Positions 1 to 7,662 of a stretch of DNA of 64,000 nucleotides are shown piece by piece. The DNA is from Gellertiella hungarica (GTDB taxonomy: Bacteria > Pseudomonadota > Alphaproteobacteria > Rhizobiales > Rhizobiaceae): contig NZ_JACIEZ010000002.1 in assembly GCF_014197145.1 (NCBI RefSeq), forward strand, positions 186,001-250,000, read 5' to 3'. Numbering within the stretch: the stretch's first letter is position 1; each line of letters opens with the position of its first letter. The position numbers and the translations under genes are program-made. The notes under the pieces are model-generated. The model worked only from the letters and a program-made list of their open reading frames with translations, did not search any database and was not told where the DNA came from.

Positions 1-1
1 G

Positions 2-235
2 GTCGGCGCTGAACGGCTGCTCTACCGGCTCTTCCACGAGCGGGGCGTTCGCGTCTATGCGCCGCAGGTGGTCGAGGACCGCTGCAGCTGCTCGCGCGAG
101 AAGATCAAGTCGGTGCTGGAAGGCTTTACCCGCGAAGAGATCGAGCATTCGACGGAAGACGGCGCGATCTCGGTGACCTGCGAGTTCTGCTCCACCACCT
201 ATCGCTACGAGGCTTCGGAAGTGTTGCCGGCCTGA
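2..235 (+). CDS. hslO: Hsp33 redox chaperone, C-terminal part
   Basis: The last 77 residues of the redox-regulated holdase Hsp33; the gene begins before the window. Hsp33 is a cytosolic chaperone activated when oxidative stress releases zinc from its C-terminal cysteine cluster. The sequence shows that cluster: a C-x-C pair (CSCSREK) followed about 27 residues later by C-x-x-C (CEFC), the four zinc ligands of the family. The protein ends ASEVLPA, a normal Hsp33 terminus. It is convergent with apaG; the 35-bp gap holds a GC-rich inverted repeat (about 250-270) without a T-run. The zinc motif makes the identification secure despite the truncation. Confidence 0.93.
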   Translation, partial: VGAERLLYRLFHERGVRVYAPQVVEDRCSCSREKIKSVLEGFTREEIEHSTEDGAISVTCEFCSTTYRYEASEVLPA

Positions 236-270
236 GGCCGGGAAGGGCTGGCGCCGCGCGCGGCGGCGCC

Positions 271-663
271 TCAGTTCAGAACGCGCACCAGTCCCGGCAC
301 GTCGAGCGAGAAGGCCGGGATGTCGACGTCGAAGATGACGCCGCGGTCCGTTTCCATCTGGTAGCGGCCGAACATCACGCCCGACGGCGTGTCGAGCGGG
401 CAGCCCGAGGAATATTCATAGGTGTCGCCCGGCCCGAGATGCGGCTGCTCGCCGATGACGCCCGGCCCCGTGACCTCGTCCACCTGTCCGTTCTGGTCGG
501 TGATGTGCCAGTAGCGGCTGATCAGCCGCACCGGCTCCTCGGAAAAGTTGGAAATGACGATCCGGTAGCCCCAGACATAGCGGTCGTCGTCCGGATCGGA
601 TTGCTCCTCCAGATAATAGGGTTCTATGACGACTTCGATACCCCTCGTCAGGGCCCTGTACAT
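271..663 (-). CDS. apaG: ApaG domain protein
   Basis: ApaG, about 130 residues, a small immunoglobulin-like beta-sandwich protein historically linked to Co2+/Mg2+ resistance in enterobacteria; its molecular role is not settled. The family hallmarks are visible: EPYYLEEQS near the N-terminus, [28 protein letters not shown] and the [16 protein letters not shown] core. I chose the start giving [11 protein letters not shown], the usual rhizobial N-terminus; an upstream in-frame ATG at 696 would add 11 residues. It lies downstream of metZ on the same strand, separated by a gap containing the metZ terminator, so it probably has its own promoter. Confidence 0.92.
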   Translation of the reverse strand: MYRALTRGIEVVIEPYYLEEQSDPDDDRYVWGYRIVISNFSEEPVRLISRYWHITDQNGQVDEVTGPGVIGEQPHLGPGDTYEYSSGCPLDTPSGVMFGRYQMETDRGVIFDVDIPAFSLDVPGLVRVLN

Positions 664-785
664 GGGTTCAACCTTCGATATGACCGTCACTGGCACTCTA
701 CATCAACTGGGCCGCGCCGGAATATGGATGATGGGCGATTCCGGATCAACGCCGGAACCTTAGAGAGAAAAAGTTAAACATAAAC

Positions 786-834
786 GAAAAACACCGTCTT
801 CGGGACGGAGGTGCGGGGCGGCGCAAGCCGCCCC
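786..834 (-). terminator. metZ terminator region (two hairpins)
   Basis: On the minus strand, just past the metZ stop, an 8-bp GC stem closed by a four-base loop (815-834, ggggcggc/gccgcccc) is followed by a second hairpin ccgtc/gacgg (794-808) and then a short U-run (787-791). This is a plausible rho-independent terminator separating metZ from apaG. Confidence 0.65.
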
Positions 835-851
835 GGCATGGGGTGACGGGA

Positions 852-2036
852 TCACTTGCCGATCCGCGAGAGGGCGGCGGCAAAATCCTCGATGAGGTCG
901 TCGGAATCCTCGATGCCGGCGGAATAGCGCACCGTGCCGGCGGAAATGCCGAGCTCCGCGCGGGCCTCGTCGGTGAGGTTCTTGTGGGTGGTCGTCGCCG
1001 GATGGGTGATCAGGCTCTTGGCATCGCCGAGATTGTTGGAGATGCGCACGACCTCCAGCGCGTTCTGGAAGGCAAATGCCGCTTCCTTGCCGCCCTTCAG
1101 CTCGAAGCAGACCAGCGTCGAACCGCCCTTCATCTGCTTGGCGACGATATCGGCCTGCGGGTGGTCCTTGCGGCCGGGGTAGATCACGCGGGCCACCTGC
1201 GGCTGCTCGGCCAAAAAATCCGCCACGCGGGCGGCATTCTCCGTCTGCTGCCTGACGCGCAACGGCAGGGTTTCGATGCCCTTCAGCAGCGTCCAGGCGT
1301 TGAACGGCGACATCGCCGGTCCGGTATGGCGGAAATAGTCGTGCAGGTTTTCGTCGATCCACTTCTTGTCCGAGAGCACGATGCCGCCGAGGCACCGGCC
1401 CTGGCCGTCGATGTGCTTGGTGGCGGAGTAGACGACCACATGGGCGCCGAGTTCCAGCGGCTTCTGGAAGAGCGGGGTGGCAAACACGTTGTCCACCACC
1501 ACCTTCGCCCCGATCTGGTTGGCGAGCCTGGCGACGCCGGCGATGTCGATCACCTCCAACGTCGGGTTGGTGGGGCTTTCGAGGAAGAACACCTTGGTGT
1601 TCGGGCGGATTGCCTTCTCCCAGTTTGCGAGATCGCGGCCGTCGATCAGCGTGCATTCGATGCCGTATTTCGGCGCCAGCGTCTCGACCACCCAGCGGCA
1701 GGATCCGAAGAGGGCGCGGGCGGCCACGATGTGATCGCCGGCCTTCAGCTGGCAGAGGATGGCGGCGGAAACCGCAGCCATGCCCGATGCGGTGGCGCGC
1801 GCGTCCTCGGCGCCCTCCAGCATGCACATGCGCTTTTCGAACATGTCGTTGGTGGGGCTGCCGTATCGGGCATAGATGAAGCCGTCCGTCTCGCCCTTGA
1901 AGCGCGCCTCGGCGGCTTCCGAGGTTTCGTAGACGAAGCCTTGCGTCAGGAAGATCGCCTCGGAGGTCTCGCCGTGGTGGGAGCGGGTGGTGCCGCCATG
2001 GACGAGCTGTGTTGCGGGTCGCCAGGTCTTGCTCAT
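852..2036 (-). CDS. metZ: O-succinylhomoserine sulfhydrylase
   Basis: A PLP-dependent Cys/Met-metabolism enzyme of 394 residues that makes homocysteine from O-succinylhomoserine and sulfide in methionine biosynthesis. Family motifs include YARYGSPTND near the N-terminus, ATASGMAAVSAA, VVDNVFATPLFQKP and the PLP-lysine segment SATKHIDGQGR. The substrate-binding end has ISNNLGDAKSLITHPATTTH. I chose the start MSKTWRPATQLVHGG; an in-frame ATG 13 codons upstream would run into the terminator stem. The 5' leader carries a SAM-II riboswitch and intrinsic terminator, so expression should fall when SAM is plentiful. O-acetylhomoserine specificity cannot be excluded from sequence. Confidence 0.93.
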   Translation of the reverse strand: MSKTWRPATQLVHGGTTRSHHGETSEAIFLTQGFVYETSEAAEARFKGETDGFIYARYGSPTNDMFEKRMCMLEGAEDARATASGMAAVSAAILCQLKAGDHIVAARALFGSCRWVVETLAPKYGIECTLIDGRDLANWEKAIRPNTKVFFLESPTNPTLEVIDIAGVARLANQIGAKVVVDNVFATPLFQKPLELGAHVVVYSATKHIDGQGRCLGGIVLSDKKWIDENLHDYFRHTGPAMSPFNAWTLLKGIETLPLRVRQQTENAARVADFLAEQPQVARVIYPGRKDHPQADIVAKQMKGGSTLVCFELKGGKEAAFAFQNALEVVRISNNLGDAKSLITHPATTTHKNLTDEARAELGISAGTVRYSAGIEDSDDLIEDFAAALSRIGK

Positions 2037-2055
2037 GCCAATCTGCTTTCCATAA

Positions 2056-2087
2056 CAAAAAAACCGGTCGCCCAATGGGGACCGGTC
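2056..2087 (-). terminator. Riboswitch-controlled intrinsic terminator before metZ
   Basis: On the minus strand accggtcccc and gggcgaccggt pair around an att loop (2063-2086) and are followed by seven U (2057-2063), about 20 bases upstream of the metZ ATG. The 5' arm (2079-2085) is also complementary to ggaccgg at the 3' end of the SAM-II aptamer (2098-2104), so antiterminator and terminator cannot form together. Confidence 0.8.
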
Positions 2088-2097
2088 TCGTCGAAAC

Positions 2098-2155
2098 CCG
2101 GTCCTTTAGCCACTTGTTTTACGTGGCTGCAAGCCGACCGGCCAAATCACCACGG
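2098..2155 (-). ncRNA. SAM-II riboswitch aptamer
   Basis: The minus-strand leader of metZ matches the alphaproteobacterial SAM-II (metA-type) motif. P1 is cgtgg (2150-2154) paired with ccacg in gcagccacg. It is followed by the conserved gatttggccggtcggctt, the A-rich linker taaaacaag, and tggctaaaggaccgg. The loop ccggtc pairs with gaccgg near the 3' end, forming the H-type pseudoknot typical of this class. SAM-II aptamers sense S-adenosylmethionine and repress methionine biosynthesis genes, which fits metZ immediately downstream. Confidence 0.93.
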
Positions 2156-2164
2156 GATAACGGT

Positions 2165-2193
2165 GCCTTATCGCTGATTAAGGCTTGCGTCAA
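2165..2193 (-). promoter_or_regulatory. Candidate sigma-70 promoter for metZ leader
   Basis: On the minus strand TTGACG (2188-2193) is followed after 17 bases by TAAGGC (2165-2170). Transcription would start about ten bases upstream of the SAM-II aptamer. The -35 is good and the -10 weak; the placement is what makes it credible. Confidence 0.45.
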
Positions 2194-2272
2194 TTGGCGT
2201 GGGCGGAAAGAAATGTCGCGAGGACAAGTCGCCCGGCAGGCCGTTGCGACCTTGAGTGTATTGGAGCAGGAA

Positions 2273-3379
2273 ATGGCACGGACCACGGGTATTCTTGCGG
2301 ATGGCGCCATCCGCGCCCTGTTCGCCGAAGGCAGGCTGAAGAGCGAGGCGCCGCTCGATGCCGACCAGATCCAGCCCGCCAGCCTGGACCTGAGGCTCGG
2401 CTCGCGGGCCATGCGGGTCAGGGCGAGTTTCATGCCGGGACCGGGAGCGCTGGTGTCGGAAAAGCTCGAGCGCCTGACCCTGCACGAGATCAGCCTCGAA
2501 GAGGGCGCCGTGCTGGAAACAGGCTGCGTCTACATCGTGCCCCTGATGGAAAGCCTCGACCTGCCGGCCGGCATGTCGGCTTCGGCGAACCCCAAGAGCT
2601 CGACCGGGCGGCTCGATATCTTCACCCGCGTCATCACCGACCGGGCGCAGGAATTCGACAAGATCCCGGCAGGCTACAGCGGGCCGCTCTATCTGGAAAT
2701 CTCGCCGCGCACCTTCCCCATCGTGGTGCGGCGCGGCTCGCGCCTGTCGCAGATCCGGTTCCGCATCGGCCACTCCATCCTGGGCGAGAGCGAGCTGCTC
2801 GCGCTGCATGGCGCCGAAACGCTGGTGGCCAGCGAGGCGCCCAACGTTTCGGGCGGGGCCATCGCGCTCTCGATCGATCTCAAGGGCACCGGTCCCGACG
2901 GGCTCGTCGGCTATCGCGGCAAGCACCACACCGGCCTGATCGACGTGGACCGCAAGGCGGCTCACGAGGTGCTGGATTTCTGGGAGCCGCTCTATGCCCG
3001 CGGCAGCGGCGAGCTGATCCTCGACCCCGATGAGTTCTACATCCTCGTCTCGCGGGAGGCGGTGCATGTGCCGCCCCTCTTTGCGGCGGAGATGACGCCC
3101 TTCGATCCGCTCGTCGGGGAATTTCGCGTCCATTACGCGGGCTTCTTCGACCCGGGCTTCGGCCATGCCGGCGCGGGCGGTGCGGGCAGCCGCGCCGTTC
3201 TCGAGGTTCGCAGCCACGAGGTGCCCTTCATCCTCGAGCACGGCCAGATCGTCGGCCGGCTGGTTTACGAGCACATGCTCACCCGGCCCGAGGGGCTCTA
3301 TGGGCAGCAGGGCTCCAACTACCAGGCGCAGGGGCTGAAGCTCTCCAAGCATTTCCGTCCGCCGCAGCAGCGCGGCTGA
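2273..3379 (+). CDS. dcd: 2'-deoxycytidine 5'-triphosphate deaminase
   Basis: A 368-residue dCTP deaminase of the long alphaproteobacterial form, about twice the size of E. coli Dcd because it contains two DCD-type beta-barrel halves. It converts dCTP to dUTP for dTTP synthesis. The N-terminal half has IQPASLDLRLGSRAMRVRAS and the substrate region SANPKSSTGRLDIFTRV. The C-terminal half repeats the fold through LILDPDEFYILVSREAVHVP and the ending GLYGQQGSNYQAQGLKLSKHF. The start was chosen because ggag at 2263-2266 sits ideally before ATG 2273; the frame is open further upstream. The gene is divergent from metZ. Confidence 0.9.
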   Translation: MARTTGILADGAIRALFAEGRLKSEAPLDADQIQPASLDLRLGSRAMRVRASFMPGPGALVSEKLERLTLHEISLEEGAVLETGCVYIVPLMESLDLPAGMSASANPKSSTGRLDIFTRVITDRAQEFDKIPAGYSGPLYLEISPRTFPIVVRRGSRLSQIRFRIGHSILGESELLALHGAETLVASEAPNVSGGAIALSIDLKGTGPDGLVGYRGKHHTGLIDVDRKAAHEVLDFWEPLYARGSGELILDPDEFYILVSREAVHVPPLFAAEMTPFDPLVGEFRVHYAGFFDPGFGHAGAGGAGSRAVLEVRSHEVPFILEHGQIVGRLVYEHMLTRPEGLYGQQGSNYQAQGLKLSKHFRPPQQRG

Positions 3380-3392
3380 TGCGCGGCGCTGC

Positions 3393-3421
3393 TTGACAAG
3401 CAGCCCCGAAACCGGACAAAA
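3393..3421 (+). promoter_or_regulatory. Candidate promoter of tRNA-Gly
   Basis: A perfect TTGACA (3393-3398) is followed after 17 bases by ACAAAA, placing transcription start just before the tRNA at 3432. Only the -35 is strong. Confidence 0.4.
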
Positions 3422-3431
3422 GGGTTGGCGT

Positions 3432-3505
3432 GCGGGTGTAGCTCAATGGTAGAGCAGCAGCTTCCCAAGCTGAATACGAGGGTTCGATTCCCTTCACCCG
3501 CTCCA
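3432..3505 (+). tRNA. tRNA-Gly (anticodon CCC)
   Basis: A complete cloverleaf: acceptor GCGGGTG/CACCCGC, D-stem GCTC/GAGC, anticodon loop TTCCCAA with CCC at 3464-3466, T-arm GAGGGTTCGATTCCCTT, and an encoded CCA (3503-3505). It closely resembles E. coli glyU. The outermost anticodon-stem pair appears to be a G-A mismatch. The antisense glycosyltransferase gene ends inside its 3' end. No integrase or att duplication was seen beside it. Confidence 0.96.
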
Positions 3506-5413
3506 CTTTTCTCCCCATTCCGTCGTCAATCCCGTCTTCCGCCGCGATGGCTGGTGCGGTGTCTTGTTCCATCCATGCGGGTTGCGGATGAGGTCGCCGA
3601 TTGCCTTCCACGCAGCGAGCGTGAGGAGCAGCCACAGGACGGGGATCAGCAGCGCGCGGTAAGGGGCCAGTCTTTCGCCGGTCGTCTGGCGGCGCAGGCG
3701 GGCTGCGGCAAGCGTGTAGGCCAGCCCGCCGGCCATGGCCATGCCGTCGATCAGGTAGAACATCGCCTCGGCCGAAGCGATCCCGGGCAGGCTGCCGCTT
3801 GCAAAGCGCCAGGAGAGGATGCCGAGGCTGACGAAAAAGAACGGGTAGAGCAGGGCTGACAGAACCATTCCGGCACAGGTCAGCAGCGAAACGGCCATGC
3901 TCGCCGGGCCGATTTCGCCCAACAGCCGGCGCGGGTTGCGCATGGCCACGAGGAACGTCTGAAGCCATCCCTTCAGCCACCGGCTGCGCTGGTGCAGCCA
4001 CACTGGCACCGTTTCGGGTGCGTCCTCCCAGGTGGGCCGCTCGATGAGGCCCGTTCGATAGCCCCGCCGGGCGAGCCTGAGCCCGAGATCGGCATCCTCG
4101 GTCACGTTGTAGGGGTCCCAGGCACCGACTGCCAGCAAGGCATTCCTGCGGAAATGATTGGAGGTGCCGCCCAGCGGCAGCGGCCGGCCGCGCGCGGCAA
4201 GCATCGGCAGGAAGCAGTGGAACTGGGCGAAGTATTCGATGCTGAACAGATCCGAGAGCCAGCTCGCATGGCTGTTGTCCACCACCAGAGGCGCCTGCAG
4301 GCATGCCAGCCATTCGTCACCGGCCGCAAACCGCGCATGCGCCTCGCGCAGCTGGAGCGGATGCGGCCTGTCCTCCGCATCATAGATGGTCACGTAGTCG
4401 CCCCGGCTCCCGGCCAGCGCATAGGTGAGCGCCTTCGGTTTCGTACGGGGACCGGTGGCCGGCACCCGCACCACCTCCACATGGGGTGGCAGCGTCCTGA
4501 CGGCGAGTGCGCCGAGGGTCGAGCGGTCGTCTTCCTCGCAGACGAGCTTGATGTCGAGGCGGGAGGCCGGCCAGTCGAGGGCCAGAAGGGCGTCCAGCAG
4601 CTGGTCCACCACCTCCGCCTCGCGATAGAGGGCAACCAGAACCGTGTAGACCGGCAATGGCCCGGCAGGTTCCGGCGGAGGCGCCGGCTCCGGCCGCTTC
4701 CGGCGCCAGAGCAGGGCCCGGAGCCGCAGGCCGATTGCCAGCACATAGATGATGCCCAGGGCGGCATGCAGCGTGTGCAGCAGCATCATCGGAAAGAAGA
4801 GCGCGGTGATGAAGAGAGCCGCCACCGCAAGCCCCAGCAGAAAGGCCTGCCAGGGCATGAGCGTCATTCGCGCGCTGAACTGGGGCGCCAGGTCGAACAG
4901 CCCGGCTACCGCCCGCCTTGCATGACGCCTGACGCCGACCTGCCACACGCACCGGCGAATGGCCGAGGGCGTGGTGATGACGATGCGCTCGCGCAGGCGC
5001 GGCGAACGGCCCATGGCCCCGATCAGCGATGGCAGGCTTTCGAGGAGCGGCGCGCTCGCCACGGTGGAGCTGCGCGCGCTGCGCTTCAGGCGCAGGGCCG
5101 TCGGGCGGACGAAAAGCCCGTGGAGCGCCGGATGCGGCTCCACCAGCGCCGGATCGATCTCCTCCATGAAGGGCAGGTCGAGACGCAGCGCGATGGCGCG
5201 GTAGAGCGCCACTTCCTCCACCATTCCCTCGCCGATCAGCTCCGCTTCGAGGCTCGTGCCCCTTTCGCGGGCAAAGCGATAGGCGGCGATGATCGCGTCG
5301 ACGCTGAGGGATAGCGAGGCAAGCAGTTCGATCCGCGGATCGGACTCTTCTCCGTGTCGTTCGGGCATGTCGTCCGGGGCAGAAAAGCCCCCGTCATCCT
5401 CTTGCTTTTTCAT
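3494..5413 (-). CDS. Membrane glycosyltransferase (GT2) with N-terminal MshEN-like domain
   Basis: A processive-type family 2 glycosyltransferase of about 639 residues in the inner membrane. The N-terminal 150 residues (LLASLSLSVDAIIAAYRFAR..., LPFMEEIDPALV) resemble the MshEN/type II secretion E N-terminal fold seen in some rhizobial GT2 enzymes. Two membrane helices follow (LLGLAVAALFITALF and nearby), then the GT-A core: VCEEDDRST, YDAEDRPHPLQL (metal-binding DxD equivalent), TEDADLGLRLARRGY and QRSRWLKGWLQT (the QxxRW acceptor motif). More helices close the protein. Starts at 5461 or 5482 are also possible. The stop lies within tRNA-Gly. Sugar donor and product are unknown. Confidence 0.85.
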   Translation of the reverse strand: MKKQEDDGGFSAPDDMPERHGEESDPRIELLASLSLSVDAIIAAYRFARERGTSLEAELIGEGMVEEVALYRAIALRLDLPFMEEIDPALVEPHPALHGLFVRPTALRLKRSARSSTVASAPLLESLPSLIGAMGRSPRLRERIVITTPSAIRRCVWQVGVRRHARRAVAGLFDLAPQFSARMTLMPWQAFLLGLAVAALFITALFFPMMLLHTLHAALGIIYVLAIGLRLRALLWRRKRPEPAPPPEPAGPLPVYTVLVALYREAEVVDQLLDALLALDWPASRLDIKLVCEEDDRSTLGALAVRTLPPHVEVVRVPATGPRTKPKALTYALAGSRGDYVTIYDAEDRPHPLQLREAHARFAAGDEWLACLQAPLVVDNSHASWLSDLFSIEYFAQFHCFLPMLAARGRPLPLGGTSNHFRRNALLAVGAWDPYNVTEDADLGLRLARRGYRTGLIERPTWEDAPETVPVWLHQRSRWLKGWLQTFLVAMRNPRRLLGEIGPASMAVSLLTCAGMVLSALLYPFFFVSLGILSWRFASGSLPGIASAEAMFYLIDGMAMAGGLAYTLAAARLRRQTTGERLAPYRALLIPVLWLLLTLAAWKAIGDLIRNPHGWNKTPHQPSRRKTGLTTEWGEKWSG

Positions 5414-5480
5414 CCGGAAAGTGCGGTTCTCTCGGTGGCGCACCGGCGGTGCGCTCGGCATGGAGACATCATATTTAAAC

Positions 5481-6356
5481 ATGCTAAAAAAGATAGGGTT
5501 AAATTTCCGTTCTGCGCTCCTGGCGCTGCTGGTCCTTGCCGCCGCAGGCCCCGTGCAGGGCCGGGCACAGGAGGCGAGGACGGGCGGTACCGCCTTTCCG
5601 CTGCTTTTCGATGCGCGCGAGCGGCTGGCAAAGCCGGATCTCTCCGGCGTCGCGCGGTTGCGATTCCTGACCTCGCTGGACTTTCCGCCCTTCAACTTCG
5701 CGGATTCGACCGGCAGGCCGGCCGGATTCCATGTGGATCTGGCGCGCGAGATCTGTGCCGAACTGGATATCACCGCCCGCTGCCAGATTCAGGCCATGCC
5801 CTTTGAGGAGTTGCGCCCGGCGCTCGATCGCGGCGAGGGCGACGCCATCATCGCCGGGGTGGCGATCACCGACGAATTGCGGGCCAATTATCTTTTTTCC
5901 CGCCCGTTCATGACCCTGCCGGCCCGCTTTCTGAGGAACCGCGCCGCAGAGCTGAAGGGCGAGGGCGCGGCGGCGCTGAAGGGCCGGCCTCTGGGCGTCG
6001 TCGGCAAGAGTGTTCACGAGGCCATGGCCCGGGCTTATTTCCCGGACGCAAGGCCGGTGCTCTTCCCGGACCAGGAAGCCATGCTGAAGGCGCTCAAGGA
6101 GCGGAAGGTGGATGCAGTTTTCGCCGATGGTGTCCAGCTCGCCTTCTGGGCAGCCGGACCGGAAGCCGACAAATGCTGCAGCCTCTTCGACGGGCCTTAC
6201 TATTCGACCCGCTATCTGGGGGAGGGGCTGACGATCATGATGCGGCCCGAGGACAGCGTTCTGACCCAGGCCATGGACCACGCGCTTCTGACGCTTTCGC
6301 GCGAGGGGCGGCTCAAGGAGCTTTACCTGCGCTATTTCCCCTACGGCCTTTACTGA
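5481..6356 (+). CDS. Periplasmic solute-binding protein, family 3
   Basis: A 291-residue protein with a clear signal peptide (MLKKIGLNFRSALLALLVLA, then APVQ-type cleavage near QGRAQ) and a bacterial extracellular solute-binding family 3 domain. The fold signatures are LRFLTSLDFPPFNFAD, GFHVDLAREICAELDI, ALDRGEGDAIIAGVAIT and a C-terminal KELYLRYFPYGLY. Such proteins usually deliver amino acids to ABC transporters, but no permease or ATPase gene is adjacent, so it may be an orphan or sensory binding protein. An alternative start at 5460 adds seven residues. It is divergent from the glycosyltransferase gene, with start codons very close together. Confidence 0.85.
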   Translation: MLKKIGLNFRSALLALLVLAAAGPVQGRAQEARTGGTAFPLLFDARERLAKPDLSGVARLRFLTSLDFPPFNFADSTGRPAGFHVDLAREICAELDITARCQIQAMPFEELRPALDRGEGDAIIAGVAITDELRANYLFSRPFMTLPARFLRNRAAELKGEGAAALKGRPLGVVGKSVHEAMARAYFPDARPVLFPDQEAMLKALKERKVDAVFADGVQLAFWAAGPEADKCCSLFDGPYYSTRYLGEGLTIMMRPEDSVLTQAMDHALLTLSREGRLKELYLRYFPYGLY

Positions 6357-6372
6357 GGCCGGGACGCTGGGC

Positions 6373-6786
6373 TCAGCCCTTGCGGTAGCGCGCGATGGCG
6401 CTGCGTTCGATGGCGGCGCAGGTGAGCTTGTCGAGCCCGAAGGTATCGCGCAGCCGTGACAGGAGGCGCAGTTCCTCGGGGCGCACCTTCAGGTCGGCGG
6501 AGGCAACCTCGACGGCCAGCGCATAGGCCGTGTCGTAAAGCCGCTCGGGCAGCGCATCCCGGATGACCAGCAGCACGCCGTCCAGACCGAGCGGGCCCGA
6601 CACCAGCAGGGTGCATTCCTGCGAGACGTCGAGAAGCCGTGTGGCCTCGAACCTGGAAAAGACCGGAAGCGACTTCACCAGCTTGCCGATGTGCCCCAGT
6701 TCCGGATCGCTCATCTGGTTGTCCACGGCGGACGCGATGACCATGGTGAAGATGAGCGCCTCTTCGACGCTGACGGATGCTGACAT
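6373..6786 (-). CDS. TerB-like (tellurite-resistance family) protein
   Basis: A 137-residue cytosolic protein of the TerB-like helical family. Visible features are the N-terminal SVEEALIFTMVIASAVDNQM, a DPELGHIGKLVKSLP segment, and AVEVASADLKVRPEEL before a final helix; acidic residues in these helices are typical TerB metal-binding candidates. The start was chosen for agga eight bases upstream of ATG 6786. It is convergent with the binding-protein gene and stands alone, without other ter genes, so a role in tellurite resistance should not be assumed. The function of isolated TerB proteins is unknown. Confidence 0.8.
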   Translation of the reverse strand: MSASVSVEEALIFTMVIASAVDNQMSDPELGHIGKLVKSLPVFSRFEATRLLDVSQECTLLVSGPLGLDGVLLVIRDALPERLYDTAYALAVEVASADLKVRPEELRLLSRLRDTFGLDKLTCAAIERSAIARYRKG

Positions 6787-6879
6787 CGGTTCCTGCCCTG
6801 TAATGCTCGTGACACGAGACTTAGGAAACGCAGCGCACCATTGCAAGCCCGGAGTGCAGCGTCGCGGGCGGTCAAGCCC

Positions 6880-7545
6880 TTACTGGCTTGCCCAGATGAT
6901 CCGCGCCACCCACTCCACGTCTCCGGAGTCCAGCGTTCTGTTGGGGTGGTCCTGGTTCAGCGACATCAGTTCCAGCGCCCGCGGTGTCTGGCGCAGCAGC
7001 ACCTTCGCCATCACCTCGCCATCCCGGGTCTTGACCACGACACGGTCGCCCCGGCGGATCTGCGCGCCCGGCTCGACGATCAGCACGTCGCCTTCCCGAT
7101 AGACGGGCATCATGCTGTCGCCCTGGACCTCGAGGGCATAGACGCCCGCGCGGCGCTCCGCATTGGTGGGAAAATCCACCACGTCCCAGCCTTCGCCGGC
7201 CGGAAAGCCGCCGTCATCGAAATAGCCGCCGGAGCCGGCCTGTGCGAAGCCAAGAAGCGGGATGCTGTCGATCTGCGGGGGGAAAGCGCCTTCCGGCACC
7301 GTCTTTGCCGGCGGCTTGCCCTGCACGAAGGCGAGAAACTCGTCCAGCGTCGCCCCGGTTGCCTCGAGCACCTTGGAAACGGATTCCGTGGAGGGCCAGC
7401 GCTGCCGGCCATCCGCGCCCACGCGCTTCGACTTGTTGAAGGCGGTCGGATCGAGGCCCGCCCTGCGTGCAAGGCCCGAGGGGGTCAGATGGTTCTTCTC
7501 GGCAATGCGGTCTATCGCATTCCAGATTCGGTCATGTGAAAACAT
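6880..7545 (-). CDS. S24/LexA-like HTH transcriptional regulator
   Basis: A 221-residue phage-repressor-type regulator. Residues 1-70 form a helix-turn-helix DNA-binding domain (LTPSGLARRAGLDPTAFNKS). The C-terminal part is an S24 peptidase-like domain with the nucleophile serine in VQGDSMMPVYREGDV and the lysine of RGDRVVVKTRDGEVMAKVL. An Ala-Gly pair in GFAQAGSGG could be the self-cleavage site, so it may respond to DNA damage or another stress by autoproteolysis. No phage genes surround it. An alternative start at 7554 lies three codons upstream. This type is common as a single chromosomal gene in rhizobia. Confidence 0.88.
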   Translation of the reverse strand: MFSHDRIWNAIDRIAEKNHLTPSGLARRAGLDPTAFNKSKRVGADGRQRWPSTESVSKVLEATGATLDEFLAFVQGKPPAKTVPEGAFPPQIDSIPLLGFAQAGSGGYFDDGGFPAGEGWDVVDFPTNAERRAGVYALEVQGDSMMPVYREGDVLIVEPGAQIRRGDRVVVKTRDGEVMAKVLLRQTPRALELMSLNQDHPNRTLDSGDVEWVARIIWASQ

Positions 7546-7662
7546 GGGCAGCATTCCATCGCATCGGCGATAACCGCCTCGGTCAATGCCCGGACAATAG
7601 ACGAAGCGGCGGGAACCGTAAAGGGTTTATAAGGAAAATAATCCTTGTAAGGCGAAACGGAT

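Noticed and set aside
3432-3505. tRNA-Gly as integration site of a genomic island
   Set aside because: No integrase gene nearby and no duplicated tRNA 3' end noticed in the window.
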